DNA from: Azovibrio restrictus DSM 23866
Lineage (GTDB): Bacteria > Pseudomonadota > Gammaproteobacteria > Burkholderiales > Rhodocyclaceae
Length of the DNA stretch: 64,000 nt
Assembly: GCF_000429665.1 (NCBI RefSeq)
Contig: NZ_AUCH01000005.1
Location: 124,001-188,000 of the forward strand
Direction: 5' to 3'
The notes below the pieces were generated by a model. It was not told the DNA's origin. It was given only the letters and a program-made list of their open reading frames with translations, and ran no database searches. Positions within the stretch are counted from its first letter, which is position 1; every line of letters starts with the position of its first letter. A program made the position numbers and the translations under genes. Of this stretch, positions 41,574 through 50,694 are shown in pieces.

Positions 41574-43727
41574 TTACTTGATCCGCATCCCGGGCTGGGC
41601 GCCGGCGTCGGGGGAGAGGATGTACAGGCCGCCGGTCTTGCCCTCCGGGTCGGAAGCCGCCAGCACCATGCCCTCGCTCATGCCGAACTTCATCTTGCGC
41701 GGCGCCAGGTTGGCCACCATTACCGTCAGACGCCCTTGCAGCTGGGCCGGGTCGTAGGCGGCCTTGATGCCGGCGAACACCTGGCGGGGTTTCTCCTCGC
41801 CGATGTCGAGCATCAGGCGCACCAGCTTGTCGGCCCCTTCCACATGGCTGGCTTCGACGATCTTCGCCACCCGCAGGTCCACCTTCATGAAGTCGTCGAT
41901 GGAAATGTGGGGGCCGGTTTCGGCGGCGGCCTGGGCCACCTGGGCCTCGTTCTGCTGCTTTTCTCCATGGCGCTGGGGCGAATGCTCGGCGGCCTTGGCG
42001 GGGGCGGCGCTGTTGGCAGCGGTGTTGGCAGAAGCGTCGGCCGGGGCCAGGCTGGCCTTGTTGGCTTCCACTAGGGCGGCCACCTGCTTGGGGTCGATGC
42101 GGGTCATCAGGTGCTGGTAGGGCTGGATCACGTGGCCGCCGGCCAGCAGGGTGGCGGCGTCGGCCCAGGTGAGCGGCGCCACGTTGAGGAAGGCTTCCAC
42201 CTTCTCGGCCACGCCGGGCAGCACGGGCTTCAGCAGCACGGTGAGCAGGCGGAACAGGTTGAGGCTGTTGGAGCAGGCGGCGTGCAGTTCGGTCTCCTTG
42301 CCTTCCTGCTTCGCCAGCTCCCAGGGTTTGACGCTGTCCACGTACTGGTTGGCGCCGTCGGCCAGGGCCATCACTTCGCGCATGGCCTTGCCGATTTCCC
42401 GGGCCTCGAAGAGTTCGGCGATGCGCGGCGCGGCCTCCTGGATGGCGCGGATGGCGGGCAGGTTGGCGTCGGCGGGCGCCAGTTGGCCGTTGAAGCGCTT
42501 GCTGATGAAGCCGGCGGAGCGGCTGGCGATGTTCACGTACTTGCCGACCAGGTCGGAATTCACCCGGGCGACGAAGTCGTCCAGACTCAGGTCCAGGTCT
42601 TCCAGGGTGTTGGTGAGCTTGCCGGCGAAGTAGTAGCGCAGCCATTCCGGGTTGAGGCCCTGGGCCAGGTAGCTTTCGGCGGTGATGAAGGTGCCCCGGG
42701 ACTTGGACATCTTGGCTCCGTCTACGGTCAGGAAGCCGTGGGCGAAGATGCGGCTCGGGGTGCGGAAACCGGCGTGGGCCAGCTCGGCGGGCCAGAACAG
42801 GGCGTGGAAGTAGAGGATGTCCTTGCCGATGAAGTGGTACAGCTCGGTTTGTGAATCCGGCTTGAACCATTCGTCGAAATTCAGGCCCTGCCTGGCGCAC
42901 AGGTTCTTGAAGGAGCCCATGTAGCCGATGGGGGCGTCGAGCCAGACGTAGAAGTACTTGCCCGGGGCGCCGGGAATCTCGAAACCGAAGTAGGGGGCGT
43001 CCCGGGAGATGTCCCAGTCGGTGAGCTTGTTCTCGCCTTCCGCTCCCAGCCATTCCTGCATCTTGTTGGCGGCCTCGGGCTGCAGGCGGCCGTCCTCCCG
43101 GGTCCAGCGGCGCAGGAATTCCTGGCACTGGGGCGCGGAGAGCTTGAAGAAGTAGTGGTCGGAATTCTTCAGCACCGGCTGGGCGCCGGAGACGGCGGAG
43201 TAGGGGTGCTTCAGGTCATTGGGGGTGTAGGCGGCGCCGCAGGCCTCACAGTTATCCCCGTACTGGTCCTTGGCGCCACACTTGGGGCACTCGCCCTTGA
43301 TGAAGCGGTCGGGCAGGAACATTTCCTTGACCGGGTCGTAGTACTGCTCGATGGTGCGCACCTCGATCAGGCCGGCATCCTTCAGGCGGCCGTAGATCAG
43401 GTTGGCGCACTCCCGGGTCTCGGGGGTATTGGTGCTGTAGTAGTTGTCGAAATTGACCAGGAAGCCGGCGAAATCCCGGGAATGCTCGCCGTGCACCCGC
43501 TCGATCAGCTGTTCCGGGGTGATGCCTTCCTTCTCGGCCCGCAGCATGATCGGCGTGCCGTGGGTGTCGTCGGCGCAGACATACCAGCACTCGTGGCCGC
43601 GCATCTTCTGGAAGCGCACCCAGATGTCGGTCTGGATGTATTCGACCAGGTGGCCCAGGTGGATGGAGCCGTTGGCATAGGGCAGGGCGGAGGTGACGAG
43701 AATCTTGCGGGGCTGTTGTGAGGCCAT
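41574..43727 (-). CDS. metG: Methionyl-tRNA synthetase
   Basis: A 717-aa class I synthetase charging tRNA-Met. ATP-site motifs are HLGH (near residue 24, HIGH-type) and KMSKS (near 338). The zinc knuckle CPKCGAKDQYGDNCEAC lies around 147-163. After the anticodon-binding domain an Ala-rich linker leads to a C-terminal EMAP/Arc1p-like tRNA-binding domain (about 610-717), the MetG1 form that dimerises. The frame is complete and has a recognisable promoter. Confidence 0.97.
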   Translation of the reverse strand: MASQQPRKILVTSALPYANGSIHLGHLVEYIQTDIWVRFQKMRGHECWYVCADDTHGTPIMLRAEKEGITPEQLIERVHGEHSRDFAGFLVNFDNYYSTNTPETRECANLIYGRLKDAGLIEVRTIEQYYDPVKEMFLPDRFIKGECPKCGAKDQYGDNCEACGAAYTPNDLKHPYSAVSGAQPVLKNSDHYFFKLSAPQCQEFLRRWTREDGRLQPEAANKMQEWLGAEGENKLTDWDISRDAPYFGFEIPGAPGKYFYVWLDAPIGYMGSFKNLCARQGLNFDEWFKPDSQTELYHFIGKDILYFHALFWPAELAHAGFRTPSRIFAHGFLTVDGAKMSKSRGTFITAESYLAQGLNPEWLRYYFAGKLTNTLEDLDLSLDDFVARVNSDLVGKYVNIASRSAGFISKRFNGQLAPADANLPAIRAIQEAAPRIAELFEAREIGKAMREVMALADGANQYVDSVKPWELAKQEGKETELHAACSNSLNLFRLLTVLLKPVLPGVAEKVEAFLNVAPLTWADAATLLAGGHVIQPYQHLMTRIDPKQVAALVEANKASLAPADASANTAANSAAPAKAAEHSPQRHGEKQQNEAQVAQAAAETGPHISIDDFMKVDLRVAKIVEASHVEGADKLVRLMLDIGEEKPRQVFAGIKAAYDPAQLQGRLTVMVANLAPRKMKFGMSEGMVLAASDPEGKTGGLYILSPDAGAQPGMRIK

Positions 43728-43760
43728 GGCGCTTCCGGCGGATTTTGAGGAAAGAGGATG

Positions 43761-43789
43761 ATTTTACTGTGCCGGCGGGGATTGCCCAA
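43761..43789 (-). promoter_or_regulatory. Promoter of metG
   Basis: On the minus strand TTGGGC (43789-43784) and TAAAAT (43766-43761) are exactly 17 bp apart, about 34 bp before the start codon. Confidence 0.55.
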
Positions 43790-43885
43790 GGTGTTCACCG
43801 GGAATGGGGTCCCGGAAAATCAGCAGGTGCATCCGCCTATCGGCCGGCTTATCATGGGGTGAACCCATTTCATATTCTGGCTGCC

Positions 43886-46342
43886 ATGCCGCTTCCTCTG
43901 CCTTCCCTGCCCCGCTGGCGCGCCCTGCGCACCCGGGTTACCGTCGGTATCCTGCTGACCGTGGTGCTCACCCTCTGGGCGGGTACCCTGGGCATGGGGC
44001 ATTTCCTGCGCCAGGACATGGAGGGCACCATCTCCGCCCAGCAGTTCTCCACGGTTTCCCTGGCCGCCCGGGAGGTGGATCGCAGCATCCGGGAACGTCT
44101 TACCGCCGTGGAAAACATGGCGGCGGCGATCCGGCCCGCCATGCTGGCGGAGCCCCGGCAGATCCAGGATTATCTGGGGCAGCGCCTGCTGATCCCGCTG
44201 CTGTTCAACTGGGGGGCCATCGTCACCGACCGGGAGGGACGGGCGGTGGCGAGCATTCCCGAACATCTGGGGCGGGTGGGTACCGCCTACGGCGACATCG
44301 CTTTCCTGCGCCAGGTGCTGGACGACGGGGTGTCCCGGGTTTCCGATCCCCTGCGGGGGCGGCGCACCGGCCAGCCGGTGGTGACCATGGCGGCGGCCAT
44401 CAAGGACGGCAGGGGCCAGGTGCTCGGCCTGGTGCTCGGGGTCACCAACCTGGCCATGCCCAATTTTCTCGACGACGTGAGTGCCGCCAAGTACGGCAAT
44501 ACCGGCGATTTCATCATCACCGCGCCCTTGAGCCGGGTTTATGTGACGTCCTCGGACAAGCGGCGGGTGATGCAGCCCGGCCCGGCCCCCGGGATCAATC
44601 CGGTGTATGACCGCTATCTGGGCGGTTACGAGGGGTCCGGGGTGGCCCGCAGTTCCCGCGGCGTGGTGGAGCTTTCGTCGAGCCGGATCATTCCCTCCAC
44701 CGGCTGGCTGATGCAGTCGGTGCTGCCGGCGGAGGAAGCCTTCGCCCCGGTGCGGGAGATGCAGCGCCACCTGATCCTGGTGTCCCTGGTCCTGACCCTG
44801 GTGGCCTGGGGCGTGGCCGCCTGGTGGCTGCGGCGCCAGCTGAAGCCCCTGGAGGAGGCCTCCGGCCTCCTGGACGCCATGCGCAGCGGCGCCCTGCCGC
44901 GCCAGCCCCTGCCGGTCCGGCAGGAAGACGAGATCGGCCAGCTCGCCCATGCCTTCAACGGCCTCCTGGCCGCCATCGTCGCCGAAGAGGCCCAGGCGGC
45001 CGAGCACGCGGCCAACCGGCGCCTGCGCAAGATCGTCTCCCATGTGCCCGGGGTGGTGTTCCAGTACCGGCTGCATGGGGATGGCAATGGCAGTTTCCCC
45101 TTCGCCAGCGATGCCATCCAGGACATCTTCGGGGTCAGCGCCGAGGCCGTGGAGGCCAGCGCCGCCCAGGTGCGGGCCCTGATGCTGCCCGAGGATGGGG
45201 AGCGGCTCTTCGCTTCCATGCAGACTTCGGCCCGGGAGCTGTCTCCCTGGCGGGTCGAGTACCGGATCAACCATCCCCGGGATGGGCTCAAGTGGCTGCT
45301 GGTGGACGCAGTGCCCGAGCGGGACGAGGACGGGGTCATCACCTGGTACGGCTTCATCACCGACGTGACCCGGGCCAAGGTCAATGAGGCGGAGCTGCGC
45401 ATTGCCGCCACTACCTTCGAGAGCCAGGAGGGCATCTTCATCACCGATGCCGACAACCGCATCATCCGGGTCAACCGGGCCTTCTCCGAAATGACCGGTT
45501 ACAGCGATGTGGAAGCCCTGGGCCGCAATCCCTCCTTCCTCAAGTCGGGCCGCCACGACCAGCCCTTCTACCGGGCCCTCTGGGAGGAACTGGCCCGGGA
45601 AGGCTGCTGGCGGGGGGAAATCTGGAACCGGCGCAAGAACGGGGAGTTCTACGCCGCCTGGACCACCATTTCGGCCGTACGGGATGCAGGCGGGGCCACC
45701 ACCCACTATGTGGCGGCCTTCACCGATGTCACCGAGCACAAGGCGGCGGAGGAGCAGATCCAGCGTCTGGCCTTCTATGACCCGCTCACCAACCTGCCCA
45801 ACCGGCGCCTGTTCCTGGACCGTTTCGACCAGGCCCTGGCGGCCGCGCTCCGTAACCAGGGGCTGGGGGCCCTGATGTTCCTGGATCTGGACCAGTTCAA
45901 GGGGCTCAATGACCGCTACGGCCACATCATGGGCGACGAGTTGCTGGTGGAGGTGGCCCGCCGTCTCTGCCTCTGTCTGCGGGGGGTGGATACGGTGGCG
46001 CGCCTGGGCGGCGACGAGTTCGTGGTGATGCTGCAGAACCTGGAAGGGGTGGATGGGCAGGAGGCCTCCCTGGCCCAGGCAGCCCGTCTGGCCGAGGGGG
46101 TGGCCGAGAAGATCCGCATCACCCTGGCCGAGCCCTACCTGCTGACGCCCCGGGGCGAGTCTGGCGGGGAGCAGGTGGTGCGCTACTGCTGCACGGCCAG
46201 CATCGGCATCTGCCTGTTCGACGGTGACAGTCCGGGCCGGGATGAGCTGATCCGGCGGGCGGACGTGGCCATGTACGCAGCCAAGTCGGCGGGCCGCAAT
46301 ACGGTGCGGACCTATGTCCCGGAGCTGGATGGGTCGGCCTGA
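43886..46342 (+). CDS. Membrane PAS-PAS-GGDEF diguanylate cyclase
   Basis: An 818-aa protein: N-terminal helix (about 18-40), large periplasmic dCache-like sensor (about 45-285), second helix (about 295-315), HAMP (about 315-370), two PAS domains (about 385-510 and 515-635; the second with GIFITDADNRI and NRAFSEMTGYS) and a GGDEF domain (about 645-815) with GGDEF and RGVD inhibitory site. No EAL domain follows. ATG 43886 is chosen because the membrane helix begins after it. Divergent from metG; signal unknown. Confidence 0.87.
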   Translation: MPLPLPSLPRWRALRTRVTVGILLTVVLTLWAGTLGMGHFLRQDMEGTISAQQFSTVSLAAREVDRSIRERLTAVENMAAAIRPAMLAEPRQIQDYLGQRLLIPLLFNWGAIVTDREGRAVASIPEHLGRVGTAYGDIAFLRQVLDDGVSRVSDPLRGRRTGQPVVTMAAAIKDGRGQVLGLVLGVTNLAMPNFLDDVSAAKYGNTGDFIITAPLSRVYVTSSDKRRVMQPGPAPGINPVYDRYLGGYEGSGVARSSRGVVELSSSRIIPSTGWLMQSVLPAEEAFAPVREMQRHLILVSLVLTLVAWGVAAWWLRRQLKPLEEASGLLDAMRSGALPRQPLPVRQEDEIGQLAHAFNGLLAAIVAEEAQAAEHAANRRLRKIVSHVPGVVFQYRLHGDGNGSFPFASDAIQDIFGVSAEAVEASAAQVRALMLPEDGERLFASMQTSARELSPWRVEYRINHPRDGLKWLLVDAVPERDEDGVITWYGFITDVTRAKVNEAELRIAATTFESQEGIFITDADNRIIRVNRAFSEMTGYSDVEALGRNPSFLKSGRHDQPFYRALWEELAREGCWRGEIWNRRKNGEFYAAWTTISAVRDAGGATTHYVAAFTDVTEHKAAEEQIQRLAFYDPLTNLPNRRLFLDRFDQALAAALRNQGLGALMFLDLDQFKGLNDRYGHIMGDELLVEVARRLCLCLRGVDTVARLGGDEFVVMLQNLEGVDGQEASLAQAARLAEGVAEKIRITLAEPYLLTPRGESGGEQVVRYCCTASIGICLFDGDSPGRDELIRRADVAMYAAKSAGRNTVRTYVPELDGSA

Positions 46343-46345
46343 AAC

Positions 46346-46368
46346 AAAAAAAGCGGCCCGCAGGCCGC
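46346..46368 (-). terminator. Intrinsic terminator of the DUF4395 gene
   Basis: Minus-strand stem GCGGCC / GGCCGC with a 4-nt loop followed by T7. Confidence 0.85.
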
Positions 46369-46391
46369 CCGAAGGGAGGTCAGACGATGAA

Positions 46392-46811
46392 TCAGGCTGC
46401 CTTCATCTTGTACCAGGCCCCATAGGCCCAGCAGGCGGCGCAGAAGCCGGTGGCCAGGTCGATGAAGGCAAAAATGAGGATGGCGGTGGCCGGGATGACG
46501 CCGACGCCGGAGTCCATCATCCAGGTGATGGCCATGGCCAGACCGGCGATGCCGGCGATCTTGTCGGCAAACATCTTGGCGCCGGCATTGACCTTCTTGT
46601 GCCAGTCCAGCTTGCCGGTGATGCCCTCGAACAGCTTGTAGGAAATGCACTTGTGGGGGGAGACGAAACCGCGCATGAGGCCGCCGAAAGCCAGCAGGAA
46701 GGCCACCCACTTGTAGGGGGTGAACAGGTAGATGGCGGCAATGGCAAAGCTCATGGTGGCCTGGAAACGGTAGGCGTTGGAGCAGACGGGAGCGATGTCA
46801 AAACGCAGCAT
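46392..46811 (-). CDS. DUF4395 membrane protein
   Basis: A 139-aa integral membrane protein with about four hydrophobic segments and the DUF4395 pattern of Cys and aromatic residues: VCSNAYRF near the N terminus, GFVSPHKC, and CAACWAYG near the C terminus. DUF4395 proteins sometimes accompany rhodanese/sulfur or redox genes; here it is alone with its own strong promoter and terminator. Function unknown. Confidence 0.75.
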   Translation of the reverse strand: MLRFDIAPVCSNAYRFQATMSFAIAAIYLFTPYKWVAFLLAFGGLMRGFVSPHKCISYKLFEGITGKLDWHKKVNAGAKMFADKIAGIAGLAMAITWMMDSGVGVIPATAILIFAFIDLATGFCAACWAYGAWYKMKAA

Positions 46812-46845
46812 GGTGTGAAAATCCGGGGAAATGAAAAACGCCGGA

Positions 46846-46873
46846 ATATTAGCAAATAACGATTTTCTGTCAA
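46846..46873 (-). promoter_or_regulatory. Strong promoter of the DUF4395 gene
   Basis: Minus strand: perfect TTGACA (46873-46868), 16-bp spacer, TAATAT (46851-46846), inside a markedly A+T-rich segment (46830-46880). Confidence 0.65.
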
Positions 46874-46941
46874 TCGAATTTGCATCCCGATTCCCCGGCT
46901 TGCCGCCCATGGAAGGCCGGGCCCGCCGCGCGGAAACCCGC

Positions 46942-47721
46942 TCATTCCCCCCGGAACAGGGGCTTGCGCTTTTCCTTGAAGGCCCGGATGCCCTCCCGGT
47001 AATCCTCGCTGTTGTAGACCACCCGGCGCAGTCCCTGCATGCGCTCGAAGTCCGCCGGGGACAGGCTGTGGGCGCCATGGAGGATGCGCATCTGCTCCTT
47101 CATCACGGCAATGGAGAGGGGAGAGTTGTGGCAGATGTCCCGGGCCAGAGCATGGGTGAAGGTTTCAATCTCCTCCCGGGGCAGCACGTGGTTCACCACC
47201 CCCAGCCGTTCCAGGCGGGCGGCGGCGATGGGGCGGCCGGTAAACAGCATTTCCTTGGCGATCTGGGGCGAGGCGGCATTCATGAAGGTGAGCAGGCCCG
47301 AGGCGTTGTAGGGCACACCCAGCTTGGCCGGCGTCGCGGCGAAGGTGGCGTCGGCTGTGGCGATGATCAGGTCGCAGGCGAACACCAGCTCGCAGGCGCC
47401 GCCCCAGACGCTGCCCTCGACCATGGCGATGACCGGGGCGGGAAAGCCCTCGATCTCCCGGATGATCTGGCGCAGGGGGTCTTTCCAGCCCAGGGGGTCG
47501 TGGCCTCCCAGGGGCAGCTCATCCACATTGTGACCGGCGGACCAGACCTTGGCGCCCGGGTAGGCCCGCAGCACCAGGACCCGGACGCCTTCCTGCTCCA
47601 GGGCCGCGAAGGCCCGGCTCATTTCCCCGATCAGGGCTTCCGAAAGGGTGTTGCGCTTGATGCTGTAGTTCAGGGTCAGGGTGCCGATGCCCTCGGCAGA
47701 GTGGATTTCGATCAGGGCCAT
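46942..47721 (-). CDS. scpB: Methylmalonyl-CoA decarboxylase-like enoyl-CoA hydratase family protein
   Basis: A 259-aa crotonase-fold protein closely resembling E. coli ScpB (YgfG): SAGHNVDELP, GGHDPLGWKDPLRQI, MVEGSVWGGACE (oxyanion hole), LGVPYN with the Tyr implicated in decarboxylation, and the ending YREGIRAFKEKRKP. ScpB converts methylmalonyl-CoA to propionyl-CoA. The methylmalonyl-CoA mutase and propionyl-CoA:succinate CoA transferase partners are not in this window, so pathway use here is unproven. Confidence 0.82.
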   Translation of the reverse strand: MALIEIHSAEGIGTLTLNYSIKRNTLSEALIGEMSRAFAALEQEGVRVLVLRAYPGAKVWSAGHNVDELPLGGHDPLGWKDPLRQIIREIEGFPAPVIAMVEGSVWGGACELVFACDLIIATADATFAATPAKLGVPYNASGLLTFMNAASPQIAKEMLFTGRPIAAARLERLGVVNHVLPREEIETFTHALARDICHNSPLSIAVMKEQMRILHGAHSLSPADFERMQGLRRVVYNSEDYREGIRAFKEKRKPLFRGE

Positions 47722-47860
47722 GGGAGTCCGGAGTCAGGGAAGTGGGGGGGCAGGGTGGCAATTGCAGCACGACTTCTTTAAACTCGAGTGAACAAGTCGG
47801 AAATAACGCCGTCGAACGGCAGCCCATACGGCAGCAACCTTCAATCACGGAGAACAGATC

Positions 47861-48952
47861 ATGGCAGTAACCCTGGAGGCGGTGCAAGCCGCCCTGCAGT
47901 CCGTCCTGGACCCCAATACGGGCAAGGATTTCCTGAGCAGCAAGGCGGCCCGCAACATCCGCATCGATGGGGATAGGGTGAGCCTGGACATCGAGCTGGG
48001 CTACCCGGCCCGGAGCCAGGAGGACGGCATCCGCAGCGCGGTGATTGCTGCCCTCTCGGCCCTTCCCGGGGTGGGCAATGTTTCCGCCCACGTCTACAGC
48101 AAGATCGTTGCCCACGCGGTGCAGCGGGGCGTGAAGCTCCTGCCCGGGGTGAAGAACATCATTGCCGTGGCCTCCGGCAAGGGTGGCGTGGGCAAGAGCA
48201 CCACGGCCGTGAACCTGGCCCTGGCCCTGGCCGCCGAGGGGGCCAGGGTGGGCATCCTGGATGCTGACATCTACGGCCCCTCCCAGCCCCAGATGCTGGG
48301 CCTGGCCGGTCAGCAGCCGGTGTCCCTGGACGGCAGCAGCATGGAACCCCTGGAAGCCTACGGGGTGCAGGCCATGTCCATCGGCTTCATGGTCGATGTG
48401 GATACCCCCATGGTGTGGCGCGGTCCCATGGTGGCTCAGGCCCTGGACCAGCTCCTCACCGAGACCAACTGGAAGGAGCTGGATTACCTGGTGGTGGACA
48501 TGCCGCCGGGCACCGGCGACGTCCAGCTCTCCATGTCCCAGAAGGTACCGGTCACGGGGGCGGTGATCGTCACCACCCCCCAGGACATCGCCCTGATCGA
48601 TGCCCGCAAAGGCCTGAAGATGTTCGAGAAGGTAGGCATCCCCATCCTGGGCATCGTGGAAAACATGAGCGTCCATGTGTGCTCCAACTGCGGTCATGCG
48701 GAACACATCTTCGGCACTGGTGGCGCCGAGCAGATGTGCGCCGATTACGGCACCGAACTCCTGGGCAGCCTGCCTCTCAACCTGCAGATCCGGGAGATGG
48801 CCGATGGCGGCAAGCCCACGGTGGTGGGCGCTCCCGATTCCCCGGCGGCCGACATCTACCGGAGCGTGGCCCGGCAGGTGGCGATCAAGGTGGCGGAACG
48901 GGCCAAGGACATGAGCGCCAAGTTCCCCAGCATCGTTGTACAGAACAACTGA
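47861..48952 (+). CDS. apbC: Fe-S cluster carrier ATPase ApbC/Mrp
   Basis: A 363-aa Mrp/NBP35-type P-loop protein. N-terminal MIP18-like domain (about 1-85), deviant Walker A GKGGVGKST (near 107), and the cluster-binding CSNCGH pair (near 274). It delivers [4Fe-4S] clusters to apoproteins. GGAGAA precedes the ATG. In many betaproteobacteria apbC neighbours metG and dcd; here dcd is separated from it by a toxin-antitoxin pair. Confidence 0.95.
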   Translation: MAVTLEAVQAALQSVLDPNTGKDFLSSKAARNIRIDGDRVSLDIELGYPARSQEDGIRSAVIAALSALPGVGNVSAHVYSKIVAHAVQRGVKLLPGVKNIIAVASGKGGVGKSTTAVNLALALAAEGARVGILDADIYGPSQPQMLGLAGQQPVSLDGSSMEPLEAYGVQAMSIGFMVDVDTPMVWRGPMVAQALDQLLTETNWKELDYLVVDMPPGTGDVQLSMSQKVPVTGAVIVTTPQDIALIDARKGLKMFEKVGIPILGIVENMSVHVCSNCGHAEHIFGTGGAEQMCADYGTELLGSLPLNLQIREMADGGKPTVVGAPDSPAADIYRSVARQVAIKVAERAKDMSAKFPSIVVQNN

Positions 48953-49095
48953 TCTTGCTCTCCGGATCAATAACTCTGGAGCAGCAGTGCAAGAAAGGCG
49001 ACGCATCGTGCGTCGTCTTTCAGCACCGGCAGCAGCGCCACTTTCCCAAACAGTGCTAGCATTGACAGCGTTGCTTTAAATGTCGCGAGGTCGCC

Positions 49096-49353
49096 ATGAA
49101 TACTCTGACCATTCGAAACCTGGATTCCGCCATCAAGGACAAGCTGCGTGTCGTGGCTGCACGTCATGGTTGCTCGATGGAAGCGGAAGTGCGTGAAATC
49201 CTGCGCCAGGCGCTGATGCCCTCCAAGCCGGATCGCGGCCTGGGGAGCCGCATACGGGCCCGCTTTGCGGACGAAGGCGGCGCTAATATTGATCTTCCCC
49301 TACGTACCGATGCGGCGCGCCCAGCTCGGTTCGATGAAGGCACGACCACATGA
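49096..49353 (+). CDS. FitA/VapB-type ribbon-helix-helix antitoxin
   Basis: An 85-aa protein with an N-terminal ribbon-helix-helix DNA-binding domain (TLTIRNLDSAIKDKLRVVAA, then SMEAEVREILRQAL), typical of FitA/StbC antitoxins that repress their own operon and bind the partner through the C-terminal tail. The stop overlaps the toxin start. The DNA is visibly less GC-rich and codon use more varied than in flanking apbC and dcd, consistent with acquisition. Confidence 0.85.
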   Translation: MNTLTIRNLDSAIKDKLRVVAARHGCSMEAEVREILRQALMPSKPDRGLGSRIRARFADEGGANIDLPLRTDAARPARFDEGTTT

Positions 49354-49772
49354 TCGTTCTGGATACCAATGTGGTGTCCGAACTGATGCGCACCACCCCG
49401 GAGCCTTCTGTATTGCTCTGGGTGGATGCACAAGACCCGGCTAGGCTATGGCTTACCAGCGTGACGGTGCAGGAGTTGTTCTATGGCATTGCACGCTTAC
49501 CAAGTGGCAAACGCCAAAGCCGATTCAATGAACTGGTGACGGCCATGCTGGATGATGACTTCGGCGGCCAGGTCGTGGCTTACGATGGCGAGGCTGCAGC
49601 AATCGCAGGCAAGCTACTGGCTCGCTGCGAGCGTGAGGGGCGTCGGATGCCGCTTGCCGATGCACAAATTGCGGCTATCTGCCTTGCACACCGAGCCACA
49701 CTTGTTACTCGAAATACCAAGGATTTCGTGGCTACCGGTCTTCGGCTCATTAATCCTTGGGAGGACAGCTGA
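49350..49772 (+). CDS. vapC: PIN-domain ribonuclease toxin (FitB/VapC family)
   Basis: A 140-aa PIN-domain protein. The acidic metal site is visible: Asp5 in LDTNVV, Glu near 42 in VQELFYG, Asp near 104 in PLADAQIAA and a fourth acidic position in TRNTKDF. Active-site residues appear intact, so it should be a functional RNase restrained by the overlapping upstream antitoxin (ATGA overlap). Confidence 0.88.
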   Translation: MIVLDTNVVSELMRTTPEPSVLLWVDAQDPARLWLTSVTVQELFYGIARLPSGKRQSRFNELVTAMLDDDFGGQVVAYDGEAAAIAGKLLARCEREGRRMPLADAQIAAICLAHRATLVTRNTKDFVATGLRLINPWEDS

Positions 49773-50019
49773 AAGGCTCAGTGCTGACAGTGTTCTCGGT
49801 GGCCGTGCGGCCCCTTTGTGGCTGCTGCCGTGCGTGGTGAGGTGCTTGGGGCTTTCTAATCAATCGTGTTGGCTGATGGACTCACGTTCATGAGGGTTGG
49901 TTGGCAGACTTAAATGTCGAGGGAAAATAAAGTTCTCGGATTCTGAAGTGAGTTGCCCATGGTGACGCCTGCCTGTACTAGAATCCCGCCTTTGTTTTTT
50001 CCGGCGGATTTGCCCCATC
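49773..50019. other. 247-bp gap after the toxin gene
   Basis: No credible coding frame. Sequence is relatively A+T-rich near 49900-49990. TAGAAT at 49979-49984 could be the dcd -10, but the nearest TTG-type -35 (49953) is 20 bp away. No repeats marking an insertion boundary were found. Confidence 0.4.
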
Positions 50020-50586
50020 ATGGCCATCAAATCAGACAAGTGGATACGCCGCATGGCGGAGCAGCACGGCATGATCGAGCCCTTCGAGCCCAGCCTGGTG
50101 CGCGAAGCCAATGGCCAGAAAATCGTCTCCTACGGCACCTCCAGCTACGGCTACGACATCCGCTGCGCGCCGGAATTCAAGGTCTTCACCAACATCAATT
50201 CCACGGTGGTGGACCCCAAGGCCTTCGATCCCAAGTCCTTCGTGGAGATCGAGTCGGATGTCTGCATCATCCCGCCCAACTCCTTCGCCCTGGCCCGCAC
50301 CGTCGAGTATTTCCGCATTCCCCGCAGCGTGCTCACCGTCTGCCTGGGCAAGAGCACCTACGCCCGCTGCGGCATCATCGTGAACGTCACCCCCTTCGAA
50401 CCTGAATGGGAAGGCTACGTCACCCTGGAGTTCTCCAACACCACCCCCCTGCCGGCCAAGATCTACGCCGGCGAGGGCTGCGCCCAGGTGCTCTTCTTCG
50501 AGTCCGACGAGGTCTGCGAGACCTCCTACAAGGACCGGGGCGGCAAGTACCAGGGTCAGGTGGGCGTCACCCTGCCCAAAATCTAG
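50020..50586 (+). CDS. dcd: dCTP deaminase
   Basis: A 188-aa trimeric enzyme producing dUTP from dCTP for dTMP synthesis. Conserved segments: SSYGYDIR, the active-site GKSTYAR and the Glu in VTPFEPEWEG, and QVLFFES. Length matches the monofunctional E. coli type. Fits functionally with thyA and folA a few kb downstream. Confidence 0.96.
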   Translation: MAIKSDKWIRRMAEQHGMIEPFEPSLVREANGQKIVSYGTSSYGYDIRCAPEFKVFTNINSTVVDPKAFDPKSFVEIESDVCIIPPNSFALARTVEYFRIPRSVLTVCLGKSTYARCGIIVNVTPFEPEWEGYVTLEFSNTTPLPAKIYAGEGCAQVLFFESDEVCETSYKDRGGKYQGQVGVTLPKI

Positions 50587-50694
50587 TTGTTTCATTTGCC
50601 TTTCATCTGACGGGACGACAATCGATGGCTCCATCGACCTGGGCGTCCCGTCATGCCATCTTCCATCCACTGCCTGCAATCCGAGGGCTCTGCC

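Noticed and set aside
49062..49067. Perfect TTGACA upstream of the antitoxin as its promoter
   Set aside because: No acceptable -10 lies 16-18 bp downstream, so it was not annotated as a promoter.
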